From JADFRG01 sp048054495 (lineage in GTDB: Bacteria; Chloroflexota; Anaerolineae; Anaerolineales; E44-bin32), in assembly GCA_048054495.1 (NCBI GenBank), contig JBGMQN010000055.1, positions 1 through 51,104 on the forward strand: a stretch of DNA of 51,104 nt, given 5' to 3'. A program made the translations under genes and the position numbers. Position 1 is the first letter of the stretch. Every line of letters starts with the position of its first letter. Of this stretch, positions 25,373 through 33,695 are shown piece after piece. The notes below the pieces were generated by a model that was given only the letters and a program-made list of their open reading frames with translations, did not search any database and was not told where the DNA came from.

Positions 25373-26485
25373 TTAGGCAGCCGCCGAATTGGAACGAAGA
25401 AAGCCGCTCAGGCCTTCTAAGACCTCATCGATGTCGGCTGCGTCGACTTGGGGTCCCATATGTCCGATTCGAAAGGTCGTACGACTGAGCGGTTCTCCCA
25501 GACCGCCCGCGATCTTGATCCCATGCTCCTCCAACATGTAGCGGACGATCCTGGCCGAATGAATGCCTTGTGGAGCGAGAACCGCGGTGAGCACAGGCGC
25601 CAGCCGATCGTCGGGTGTCAACGGTTGCAGGCCCAGGTCCCGAACCCCATTTCGAAGCCGCAAGGCAAGCTCTGTGTGATGCGCGATGCGTGAGTCTATG
25701 CCGTCAGCCAACAGATCCTTGAGACTGGCCCGCAGCGCCATAACATTATTGGTTGCCATCGTAACCGGGAAGGGATGCCAGAGGCCCCATTCTTCGGCGA
25801 ACCTGCGCCAGGTTTGGAGGTTGAGGTACCAACCATGGCCGCGGTCAGGCTTGGAGTCCATGATCTCCCATGCCCTCGGACTGATGGCGACTGGGGCCAG
25901 CCCCGGAGGCGCACCCAGGCATTTCTGGCTGGCGGATACACAAATGTCGATGCCCCAAGCGTCCATCTCGAGCAGGACACCTCCCAAAGCAGAAACGGCG
26001 TCCACGACCATCGGGACGCCGCTCTTCCGAGCTACCGAGCTGATTTCCTCGATGGGATTGACGACCGAGGTGGCGGTTTCCACATGCACCGCCACAACAA
26101 GAGCCGCGTTTGAGACCTGGCTGAGCGCGGCCTCGAAATCGGAAGCCCGCAGCGGTTCACCGAGCGGGGCCTCCACGGGCACTACAGTCAGTCCATACGC
26201 CTCGCAGATCTCGATCAGCCGATCGCCGAAATAGCCGTTCGTGCCTACGATAGCAGTGTCGCCGTGCGCAGTCAGGCTTCCGATGGCCGCGTCCAACCCA
26301 GACGAGCCCGATCCGACCAGGATATGAACCTCCCCGCGCGTGTTGAAGACTTCCTTCAATAGCGAACGGGTATCGCTGTAAATGGCGGTCCATTCCTTGC
26401 CGTAGTGGGCGCGTACGGGCGCGCCCATCTCCTGAAGGACGTCATCTTCAACCGCCACCGGGCCGGGAATCATTAACTTGGGCAT
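25373..26485 (-). CDS. PLP-dependent class V aminotransferase (PucG/alanine-glyoxylate aminotransferase-like)
   Basis: The 370-residue enzyme has the family start MIPGPVAVEDDVL and a glycine-rich phosphate-binding segment (LVGSGSSGLDAAI). The HVETATS element holds the substrate-binding His134, and the cofactor Asp162 is in MVVDAVSALGG. The Schiff-base Lys188 lies in SASQKCLGAPPG. Relatives are alanine/serine-glyoxylate aminotransferase and ureidoglycine-glyoxylate aminotransferase (PucG) of purine breakdown. Genomic company (XDH-type molybdoenzyme, DUF917, IclR) makes a PucG-like role attractive, but the sequence alone does not separate these activities. Confidence 0.85.
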   Translation of the reverse strand: MPKLMIPGPVAVEDDVLQEMGAPVRAHYGKEWTAIYSDTRSLLKEVFNTRGEVHILVGSGSSGLDAAIGSLTAHGDTAIVGTNGYFGDRLIEICEAYGLTVVPVEAPLGEPLRASDFEAALSQVSNAALVVAVHVETATSVVNPIEEISSVARKSGVPMVVDAVSALGGVLLEMDAWGIDICVSASQKCLGAPPGLAPVAISPRAWEIMDSKPDRGHGWYLNLQTWRRFAEEWGLWHPFPVTMATNNVMALRASLKDLLADGIDSRIAHHTELALRLRNGVRDLGLQPLTPDDRLAPVLTAVLAPQGIHSARIVRYMLEEHGIKIAGGLGEPLSRTTFRIGHMGPQVDAADIDEVLEGLSGFLRSNSAAA

Positions 26486-26491
26486 GGTCCC

Positions 26492-27307
26492 CTATATGTA
26501 CCGATCGAAGTAATGTGTCAGATCCGCAGAGAGTGCCTGCGATCGTTCTCTGAGCAGAGGCCACCACCCCGTCAGGGTCTCGAGATCGACGCGATAGCTT
26601 ACGGCGGCGATGCTTATGGCGCCTGCCGGCTCGCCGTTTGAAGCGAACAACGGAGTCGCCACGCAGCGCACCTGTTCCTCGTGCTCGCCGTCGTCGATGG
26701 CGTAGCGCCGCTTCCGGACTTTGGCCAGGTGCCTTCTCAACGCGTGTCTGTCGGTGATCGTAGATTTGGTATAACGCTTCAGAGGGCGGTCGCCGAGAAC
26801 CGCCTCCAGACGCTCTGGTGAGAGGAATGCCAGAATGGCCTTGCCGGCACCCGTGCAGTGTGCCGGTGCGCGCAGACCGATCCGAGAATACATCCGAATC
26901 GGGTTCGGGCTCTCGACTTTGTCCACGTATACGATCGCGTCTCGGTCAAGCAATACGAGATGCGCGGTCTCGCTAGTTTCTTGGGCCAGCAACTGAAGAT
27001 GAGGCCTCGAAACGGCCGTCAGATCTGTGTCCTCGATGAGTTTATGGCCCAGCCGCAACACTTTCAAGCTGGGTAGGTAGTGGCCGTTGTCCTGCTTTTG
27101 GAGGAGATAGCCCTCGTGAACGAGGGTCTGGGCGAGACGGTGAGCGCTGCTTTTTGAAAGACCGGATTCTTTTGCAAGACGGCTCAGCGGCAGCCCGCGT
27201 GGCGCTTCGGTCATGATTTCCAATACGCGCAGGCCGCGGGCAAGCGCTCGGACATCAGGGCTCTTCGAATGGGACTGTTTTGCTGTGCGGAACGGCGTTT
27301 CAGTCAA
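26492..27307 (-). CDS. IclR-family transcriptional regulator
   Basis: The 271-residue regulator has an N-terminal winged helix-turn-helix (about 20-85: ALARGLRVLEIM, LAKESGLSKSSAHRLAQTLV) and a C-terminal IclR effector domain (AHCTGAGKAILAFLSPERLE, FASNGEPAGAISIAAVSY). The frame is closed upstream by TAG, and the first available start is TTG at 27307 with no clear ribosome site, so a leaderless or weak start is likely. It is divergent from the molybdoenzyme operon, with the two starts only about 50 bp apart, and it heads the aminotransferase side. It probably controls both directions in response to a pathway intermediate, as AllR and related regulators do. Confidence 0.88.
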   Translation of the reverse strand: MTETPFRTAKQSHSKSPDVRALARGLRVLEIMTEAPRGLPLSRLAKESGLSKSSAHRLAQTLVHEGYLLQKQDNGHYLPSLKVLRLGHKLIEDTDLTAVSRPHLQLLAQETSETAHLVLLDRDAIVYVDKVESPNPIRMYSRIGLRAPAHCTGAGKAILAFLSPERLEAVLGDRPLKRYTKSTITDRHALRRHLAKVRKRRYAIDDGEHEEQVRCVATPLFASNGEPAGAISIAAVSYRVDLETLTGWWPLLRERSQALSADLTHYFDRYI

Positions 27308-27357
27308 CGCACGGCTATGGTACTATGGTCGCTGGGCTTGAGTCAATCTCAACCACG

Positions 27358-28245
27358 ATGCATCAACTCCGCGCCATCGGACCGTTTGACTATCATCAGC
27401 CCGAATCCCTCGAGAGTGTAATTGAGTTGCTGCAGGAGCATGGCCCAGCGGCCGCTCTGCTAGCCGGTGGAACCGCATTGCTGATTGACATGCAGCATGG
27501 GGAACTGGCGCCGCGCCACCTGGTCAGCCTCTGGGGGGTTCCGGGTTTAGATAGAGTGAGCCTGAACGGCGAGCTGCGGATCGGCTCGGTTGCGACGTTG
27601 ACCGACTTGGTGGGGGCCATCGAGGGAAGCGTCGCCCTGGCGGGTCTGGCAGAGGCGAGCCTCACCCTCGGAAGCCGACAGATTCAAAACGTGGCCACAG
27701 TGGCAGGGAACATCTGCAAGGCCTCACCCGGCGCGGATATGGTTCCTCCGTTGCTCTGTCTGGACGCCATGCTGACTCTGACCGGCCCTCAGGGCGAGAG
27801 GATCGCGCCGCTGGATGGGTTCCTCACCGGCCCGGACCAAACCGCGCTTCAGCCGGCGGAGGTGCTCACGGAAATTCGACTCCCGCAGATGCCTGACCGT
27901 ACCGGAACCGCCTTTCGGAAAATCATGCGAAGGCAAGCGGTAGATTGCTCGATCATCTCCGTAGCCGCGCGGGTCACACTTGAGGATGACGGCAAGACCT
28001 GCCGCCAGGCGCGGATCGGAGTGGCTGCTGCCGCACCGAATCCGTTCCGAGCGGTGAAGGCGGAAGCCCTATTGAAGGGCCAAACATTGAGTGAGGATCT
28101 TGCGCGCGAGGCAGGTCGCGTGGCTCAGGAGCAATCCAATCCGATCGACGACGTGCGGGCTTCAGCCGAGTATCGCAGGCTGATGGTGGAAGAGCTTACC
28201 GCACGCGCGCTCGTAGCCGCCGCCGAAAGGGCAATTCGGACGTGA
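27358..28245 (+). CDS. Xanthine-dehydrogenase-type FAD-binding subunit
   Basis: The 295-residue medium subunit of a three-chain molybdenum hydroxylase has the FAD loop ALLAGGTALLIDMQHG, TLGSRQIQNVATVAGNICKASPGADM in pieces, and a CO_deh_flav_C end. I place the start at the ATG at 27358 (MHQLRAIGPFDYHQPES). ATGs at 27280 and 27325 are in frame but would overlap the regulator or its promoter. The role is to pass electrons from the Fe-S subunit to NAD or another acceptor. It overlaps the next gene by 4 bp (GTGA). Confidence 0.88.
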   Translation: MHQLRAIGPFDYHQPESLESVIELLQEHGPAAALLAGGTALLIDMQHGELAPRHLVSLWGVPGLDRVSLNGELRIGSVATLTDLVGAIEGSVALAGLAEASLTLGSRQIQNVATVAGNICKASPGADMVPPLLCLDAMLTLTGPQGERIAPLDGFLTGPDQTALQPAEVLTEIRLPQMPDRTGTAFRKIMRRQAVDCSIISVAARVTLEDDGKTCRQARIGVAAAAPNPFRAVKAEALLKGQTLSEDLAREAGRVAQEQSNPIDDVRASAEYRRLMVEELTARALVAAAERAIRT

Positions 28246-28724
28246 TCCCAAGGCACGCGCTCAGGCTGAATGTGAACGGCCAATCTTACGAACTTGAGGT
28301 CGAGCCGCATCGCACGCTTCTGGATGTCCTGCGCCACGACCTTGCACTGACCGGGACGAAGTCCAACTGTCAGGCCGGGGAGTGCGGCGCCTGCACGGTG
28401 CTCGTCGACGGCCGGGCCGTCAACTCCTGCCTTTTCCTTGCGGTACGCGCCGAAGGCACCGAGATCCTGACCGTCGAAGGGCTGGCAGAGGATGAGGCGC
28501 TTCAACCGATCCAGCAGGCCTTTGTACAGAACGCGGCCATCCAGTGTGGCTACTGTACGCCCGGGTTTCTCGTATCGGTGGCTGCGGTGCTGAGGGAGAA
28601 CTCCAGGCCATCGCTTGCGGAGCTGAAGGTGGCCGTTGAGGGAAACATCTGTCGGTGCACGGGTTATACGGCAATTGTCCAAGCGCTCGCGCAAGTCGCC
28701 GACGCAGCTGGAGGTGGTCGATGA
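28242..28724 (+). CDS. Xanthine-dehydrogenase-type [2Fe-2S] subunit
   Basis: The 160-residue small subunit carries both clusters of the family. The plant-ferredoxin set is Cys43, 48, 51 and 63 (NCQAGECGACTVL...SC). The second-domain set is Cys102, 105, 137 and 139 (QCGYCTPG and GNICRCTGY). All eight cysteines are present, so it should be functional. GTG at 28242 overlaps the FAD-subunit stop. It links the molybdenum site to FAD. Confidence 0.92.
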   Translation: MIPRHALRLNVNGQSYELEVEPHRTLLDVLRHDLALTGTKSNCQAGECGACTVLVDGRAVNSCLFLAVRAEGTEILTVEGLAEDEALQPIQQAFVQNAAIQCGYCTPGFLVSVAAVLRENSRPSLAELKVAVEGNICRCTGYTAIVQALAQVADAAGGGR

Positions 28725-28802
28725 GGGCCGGCGGGAGCGAGTTGCGCCTCATGTTCTTGATGACCACACCAGCGGCCCGAATGGTCGAAATGCGAAGCGG
28801 CG

Positions 28803-31079
28803 ATGCCTGAGAAGGCGGTCGCGGGTCAGTCGCTCGTGCGCCTCGACGCGCGGTCCAAGGCAACCGGTCAGTACCGCTACGGCATGGATTGGTCGCTGCC
28901 GGGCATGCTGCACGGAGTGATCCTGCGCAGCGCACATCCACACGCAAAGATTATCGGCATCGACACGCGCGAAGCTGAGCGTTTGTCCGGCGTCGCGGTC
29001 GTGCTGACCGGGAGTGACCTTCCGGAAATCCTCATGCCTGGAATGGTGTCGGACCAGCCACCTCTGGCGCGCGATCGAGTTCGCTACGCCGGCGAACCGC
29101 TTGCACTGGTCGCGGCCGATAGCCTGGAAATCGCCCAGGAGGCCGCGGATCTCATCGAGGTAGCCTACGAACCGCTGCCGATCGTAGACGACGCGGAGCA
29201 GGCCATGCTGCCCGGAGCTACCCTCGTTCACGAAGGCTGGCGGGAATACGAAGCAGCAGAGGGCCTCGTACGTGAGGGGAACGTCTGTTGTCATTCGACT
29301 CTCACTCGGGGCGACATCGAGGGTGGGTTTGCGGAAGCGGACGAAATCTTCGAGGGCACCTACTCTACGGAGAGCGTCCACCAATCCCATCTGGAACCCA
29401 GGGTCGCCATCGGAGCTGTGGATTCTGACGGTCGAATCGCAGTCTACACAAACACGCAGCTCCCGTACTGGATTCGTACCAATGTGGCGCATGTTCTGGG
29501 TGTAGACGAAGCCGAGGTGCGCATCGTTCCGACCGGCATCGGCGGTGGTTTCGGCTCTAAGCTCTACCCTCAACTCGAACCGCTTGCGGCGTTGCTGGCG
29601 CGTGAGACGGGGCGCCCCGTTCGGATGGTCACGCCCATTGAGGAAGAGATGATCGGCGGTCTACCCCGGCATCCGTGCCGGCTGCACCTGAAGACCGGCG
29701 TCAAGAAAGATGGAACGCTCGTTGCGCGGGAGGCGCGCATGATCCTGGATACCGGCGCCTACGCTGGCTCCGGGCCCGAGCTGGCCTCCGTCGGCGTATT
29801 GGTGCTTTCCGGGCCATATAGGACGCCTCACTTGAAGCTGGATGCGTTTGCCGTAATGACTAATAAGACCAACTTCGGTGCTTACCGGGGGCCGAGCGGA
29901 CCGCAGGCCGTATTTGCGCTCGAATCTCACATGGATGAGGTGGCCGAGGGTCTGGGTATGGACCCGCTCGAGTTCCGCCTCAAGAACGCCGTCGAAGAGG
30001 GCGATGAGGCAGGGAACGGACAGGTGCTGAGCGGTGTCGGGATGAAGGAGGCACTCGAGAAAGCCAGTGCGGCGATAGGCTGGGGCGAGCCCTCAGCGCC
30101 AAACCGAGGCAAGGGGTTGGCGTGCGGATGGTGGACCACCACCGGCGGATCCAGCGGCTGCCTGGCGAAGCTTGATGTGGGGGGCACAGTCGTGCTCACG
30201 GTCGGCACGCAGGAGATCGGAACGGGAGCCATCATGGCCGGCGTGCCGCAGGTTGTTGCGGAAGCGATGGGCTTGCGGCTGGAGGACTTACGGGTCGAGG
30301 TGGCCGATACGGCCACCGGCCCCTGGGATTTCGGATCGCAGGGAAGCCGTACTCTGTTCAACGTTGGCAGAGCTGCCCAGTTTGCCGCCCAGGATCTGAT
30401 CGTGCAGATCAAGGAGCTTGCTGGGGAAGAGATGGAAGTTGCGGTGGAGGATATCGAGCTTCGTGAAGGCGCAGCGGTCGTGAAGGGAGTGCCGGATCGT
30501 AGGATCTCGCTGGCAGACCTGGCGCAACAGAGTCTGAACGAACGCGGAGGCCTCCACAGCCGCGGTGTGTCAAATCCAGAGCCGGCGCAATACGACAAAA
30601 GCCGCATGGTCTCCTGCTTCTATCCCGCATTCCATTACCCCAGTTTCTTCTGTCACGCGGCGGAGGTGGAGGTAGACCCGAGTACTGGGATCGTGAGGGT
30701 GGTCCGTTACGCCGCTGCACATGATGTGGGCTTTGCGGTGAACCCGAAGTTGGCGCAGGGCCAAATCCACGGCGGCGTGGTCCAGGGGATCGGGATGGCG
30801 CTGATGGAGGGGATCATCTACGAGGACGGCCAGGTGGTCAACAACAACTGGACCGACTACAAGCTCCCGACGATCGCGGACGTTCCTGAGGTTGAGGCCA
30901 TCATCGTCGAGCACCCGGTCGAAGGGGGACCATTTGGCGCCAAGGGATTAGGAGAGCCTCCCGTGATCCCACCGCCGGCCGCGCTGGCTAACGCGATCTA
31001 CCGCGCAGTCGGCGTACGCCTCCGCAGCCTTCCCATGACGCCGGAGAGGGTCTTCCTAGCGCTCCGGGACGCTAACTAG
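28803..31079 (+). CDS. Xanthine-dehydrogenase-type molybdopterin subunit
   Basis: The 758-residue catalytic subunit begins GQSLVRLDARSKATGQYRYG. It contains GGGFGSKLYPQLEPLAALLA, the active-site region FGAYRGPSGPQ and the C-terminal GAKGLGEPP with the general-base Glu718. The AYRGP loop, in place of the AYxCSFR of aerobic CO dehydrogenase, puts it with xanthine, nicotinate and other heterocycle hydroxylases. An upstream TGA limits the frame, and the ATG at 28803 is the only good start; 78 bp separate it from the Fe-S gene. The likely chemistry is hydroxylation of a ring carbon next to nitrogen. The exact substrate is unknown. Confidence 0.9.
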   Translation: MPEKAVAGQSLVRLDARSKATGQYRYGMDWSLPGMLHGVILRSAHPHAKIIGIDTREAERLSGVAVVLTGSDLPEILMPGMVSDQPPLARDRVRYAGEPLALVAADSLEIAQEAADLIEVAYEPLPIVDDAEQAMLPGATLVHEGWREYEAAEGLVREGNVCCHSTLTRGDIEGGFAEADEIFEGTYSTESVHQSHLEPRVAIGAVDSDGRIAVYTNTQLPYWIRTNVAHVLGVDEAEVRIVPTGIGGGFGSKLYPQLEPLAALLARETGRPVRMVTPIEEEMIGGLPRHPCRLHLKTGVKKDGTLVAREARMILDTGAYAGSGPELASVGVLVLSGPYRTPHLKLDAFAVMTNKTNFGAYRGPSGPQAVFALESHMDEVAEGLGMDPLEFRLKNAVEEGDEAGNGQVLSGVGMKEALEKASAAIGWGEPSAPNRGKGLACGWWTTTGGSSGCLAKLDVGGTVVLTVGTQEIGTGAIMAGVPQVVAEAMGLRLEDLRVEVADTATGPWDFGSQGSRTLFNVGRAAQFAAQDLIVQIKELAGEEMEVAVEDIELREGAAVVKGVPDRRISLADLAQQSLNERGGLHSRGVSNPEPAQYDKSRMVSCFYPAFHYPSFFCHAAEVEVDPSTGIVRVVRYAAAHDVGFAVNPKLAQGQIHGGVVQGIGMALMEGIIYEDGQVVNNNWTDYKLPTIADVPEVEAIIVEHPVEGGPFGAKGLGEPPVIPPPAALANAIYRAVGVRLRSLPMTPERVFLALRDAN

Positions 31080-32107
31080 CCTCCGGCTCGGTGTCGTACC
31101 GCTACGATTTCGGCCATGATCGAGAGCGCGATCTCTTCCGGTGTGTTAGCACCGAGATCCAGCCCCACCGGCCCATGCAAGCGATCCAGATCTACCTCGC
31201 TTAGACCACGCTCCTCGAGTTGCGCTCGGCGTTTCGCCTGGGTTCGCTTGCTTCCCAATGCCCCGACGTAGAAAGCCGGAGAAGGCAGTGCCAGCTCCAG
31301 AGCCGGCTCATCGATTTTCGGATCGTGGGTCAACATCACGACCGCGGTAGAGGCGGTCAGTGGAACGCTCTCAAACGCCTCGGCAGGCCAAGCGTGAAGC
31401 AGCTGATCAACCTCCGGAAAACGTTCTTCGGTTGCGAAGGCCCGACGTGGATCCACGATCACGGTGCGCATGTCCATCGTCTTCGCCAGCCTGGACAGCA
31501 TAATTGCGATCTGGTTTCCGCCCACCACAACCAGAGTCGGAGCAGGGGGGATGAGGTCCACGAAGGCTTGAAGGCCCTCCGGCTCCAGTTCGTGAAGGCT
31601 CGGCTCGGTCCCCTGGAGCGCTAGTTCGATTGTCGGATGGTCGGGGCCGGATTCGAGGCTTCCGTACCGGTCGTTCGGATCGCTCATGCTGAGCGTGATC
31701 TTACGCCCCACGTCCGCCTCCGGACCTTTAACGATGGTCACGCTAGCGGCCGGCTCTTCCTTGATCAGAAGAGTCTTAAGGAATTCGAACTGCTTTGGAT
31801 CCAGCCGCTCGACGAAGACATCTAGACTTCCTCCGCAGGCAAGGCCGACGCTCCATGCGGTCTCATCCGCAACGCCAAAGTGGAGCAGCTGTGGGGATCC
31901 GCTCTTAAGCACCTGGAGTCCAGCCTCTGCGACCGCCGACTCCACGCATCCCCCGCTCACTGAGCCCGCGATCTCACCGCGCGCGGTGATCGCCATCTTG
32001 GCTCCTTCTTGTCGGGGCGAAGATCCCCAGGTGTGCACCACCGTAGCAAGCGCGATGGCCGTGCCTTGCTCAGTCCACTTGGTGAGGTCTTCGAGAATAT
32101 CTCTCAT
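31076..32107 (-). CDS. XdhC/CoxI-family molybdenum cofactor maturation protein
   Basis: The 343-residue protein has an N-terminal XdhC_CoxI part with TWGSSPRQEGAKM and SVSGGCVESAVAE. Its C-terminal Rossmann part has VVVGGNQIAIMLSRLAKTM and GALGSKRTQAKRR. XdhC proteins bind molybdenum cofactor, promote its sulfuration, and insert it into xanthine-dehydrogenase-type enzymes. It is convergent with the large subunit and overlaps its end by 4 bp, an unusual arrangement, since XdhC is more often on the same strand. Its presence supports the molybdoenzyme being the sulfurated type. Confidence 0.88.
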   Translation of the reverse strand: MRDILEDLTKWTEQGTAIALATVVHTWGSSPRQEGAKMAITARGEIAGSVSGGCVESAVAEAGLQVLKSGSPQLLHFGVADETAWSVGLACGGSLDVFVERLDPKQFEFLKTLLIKEEPAASVTIVKGPEADVGRKITLSMSDPNDRYGSLESGPDHPTIELALQGTEPSLHELEPEGLQAFVDLIPPAPTLVVVGGNQIAIMLSRLAKTMDMRTVIVDPRRAFATEERFPEVDQLLHAWPAEAFESVPLTASTAVVMLTHDPKIDEPALELALPSPAFYVGALGSKRTQAKRRAQLEERGLSEVDLDRLHGPVGLDLGANTPEEIALSIMAEIVAVRHRAGG

Positions 32108-32159
32108 CTTCGCTTCACTCGCAACCTTTCATTACGACCATGGGAGCCTGGCCTCGTCG

Positions 32160-32185
32160 GGCTTCTTGCTCGCGCGCAAGAAGCC
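32160..32185 (-). terminator. Hairpin between the FAD oxidoreductase and xdhC-like genes
   Basis: GGCTTCTTGC and GCAAGAAGCC form a perfect 10-bp stem with a 6-nt loop, downstream of the FAD oxidoreductase stop on the minus strand. A second imperfect GC-rich hairpin (GCCCACC/GGTGG) lies at about 32220-32243. Neither is followed by a run of U, so termination is possible but not certain. Confidence 0.45.
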
Positions 32186-32248
32186 TGATGTCCCTCAAGC
32201 CCGCAATCTTGCATGTCGGAGCCCACCGGGAGGTGGCGGGCTTTGGCG

Positions 32249-33427
32249 TTAGTCTGCCGTAATTCGGCCCTTGAGCTCTGAATCGGTGAACGGTCCTGGC
32301 TCCGCGATCAATGCCCTCGCCTCATCCACCTTGCCCCACACGTCCCACAGCAGCACCCCTCGCACGCGCCCGTCCTTGAGATAGTAGACCAGCCCCTTCT
32401 TGAACGGCTCGTCCCAGTGCTCAACCGTCTCCAGCTCAGGATCGAGGTCGCCCACCGCCTCGTAGCCGAGCTCAAACAGGTCGGAATAGAAGTAGGGCAG
32501 ATGATCGTAGCTGATCTCTTCTCCGGCCATGGATCTGCCCGCCATCTCTCCCATGGTGTTGGCATTATCCTCATGCTCCACGCGCATCTTCCGATCCAGC
32601 GCTGGGTTGTAGAAACGCGCCACGTCGCCCGCGGCGTAGATGTTGGGGTCGCTGGTCTGCAGGGTGGGGTGGACAACCACGCCGTCCTCTACCTCAAGCC
32701 CCGCGGCTTCGGCCAGCTCGGCGTTGGGCTGGACCCCGATCCCTGCCACGACCGCATCGACGTGCAGAACTCCACCATCGGTCACGACGTGCACGTGCCC
32801 ATGCTCCCCCTCGATTGCTTCCACGGTGGCGCCGGGAACGACCGTCACTCCATGCTCCTCGTAGTATTGGTTAAGGAATGCGCTGAGATCCGCCGGGAAC
32901 TGCCGCGCTCCCACTCCGGCCTCGGGGAAGACCATCGTCACCTCGCGTTCATTCATTGCCAGCGCGGCGGCCACTTCCGAACCGATAAAACCCCCGCCGA
33001 TCACGGCGAAGGTAGCCTCGGATTGCGCAAGCACTTGCAATCGCCGGTAGTCTTCGACCCGCCGGTAGTAAATAACAGAATCTCCCCCGAAAGGGAGCCG
33101 GCGCGGCGTGCCTCCGGTGGCAAGGAGCAGCTTCTCATAGCTGTATTCCGTGCCCCTCTGATCCGTTACTGTGCCAGCTTGAGGGTCGATCTGTGCGACC
33201 TTCCTGCCGAGGTGTAGCTCGACGGATTCATTTTGAGTGCCGCGCCAAATGCTGTCGAAATCCTTCCCCTTCCAGAGTGCTTTGGTTAGCGGCGGCCGAT
33301 CGTACGGGGGGTCTTTCTCAGCGCCGATCAAACCTAGCGTGCCCTCCGCATCCACCGCGCGGATACCCCTAACCGCGGCATCGGCGGTCATTCCGCCGCC
33401 GATAATCAGGTACCTGTATTCCGTCAT
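32249..33427 (-). CDS. FAD-dependent pyridine-nucleotide-disulfide-type oxidoreductase (ferredoxin/rubredoxin reductase-like)
   Basis: The 392-residue flavoprotein has two dinucleotide folds, YLIIGGGMTADAAVRGI for FAD and FAVIGGGFIGSEVAAAL for NAD(P)H, plus the second FAD motif NIYAAGDVARF. A C-terminal reductase domain follows (YDHLPYFYSDLFELGYEAVG). There is no CxxC redox pair, so it belongs with AIF, ferredoxin and rubredoxin reductases. I take the ATG at 33427, which has GAGGGA upstream, rather than the longer open frame to 33505. It is divergent from the formate dehydrogenase operon and may recycle an electron carrier. Confidence 0.85.
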   Translation of the reverse strand: MTEYRYLIIGGGMTADAAVRGIRAVDAEGTLGLIGAEKDPPYDRPPLTKALWKGKDFDSIWRGTQNESVELHLGRKVAQIDPQAGTVTDQRGTEYSYEKLLLATGGTPRRLPFGGDSVIYYRRVEDYRRLQVLAQSEATFAVIGGGFIGSEVAAALAMNEREVTMVFPEAGVGARQFPADLSAFLNQYYEEHGVTVVPGATVEAIEGEHGHVHVVTDGGVLHVDAVVAGIGVQPNAELAEAAGLEVEDGVVVHPTLQTSDPNIYAAGDVARFYNPALDRKMRVEHEDNANTMGEMAGRSMAGEEISYDHLPYFYSDLFELGYEAVGDLDPELETVEHWDEPFKKGLVYYLKDGRVRGVLLWDVWGKVDEARALIAEPGPFTDSELKGRITAD

Positions 33428-33695
33428 TGATCCCTCATCATTTGACGTCTCACTCAATTTTACTATCCATGGCTGGCAAGCCGATTGCAGGACACGCTCA
33501 GACATTCGCGGAACTGGCGCCCCGAAGATGCTCGTTCGCGGTGCGTTCGCCGAAACAATTAACCTCTGGATCCTGACCCCAAATGGGGCAGGGTGTTTTT
33601 CTTGCTGGCCGAGGCGCGCATCGAGCGTACAATTAAGGATGCCGGCCTTGAATTAACTCCCATTGTGGAATTACCATACAATGGAGTACCTTCCT

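Noticed and set aside
27288..27300. GGAACGGCGTTTC as an IclR operator
   Set aside because: The dyad is short and has a mismatch, and it lies inside the regulator's first codons. Not supported without footprint data.
28803..31079. Aerobic carbon monoxide dehydrogenase large subunit
   Set aside because: The three-subunit order fits, but the active-site loop reads AYRGPSGPQ rather than the AYxCSFR of true CO dehydrogenases.
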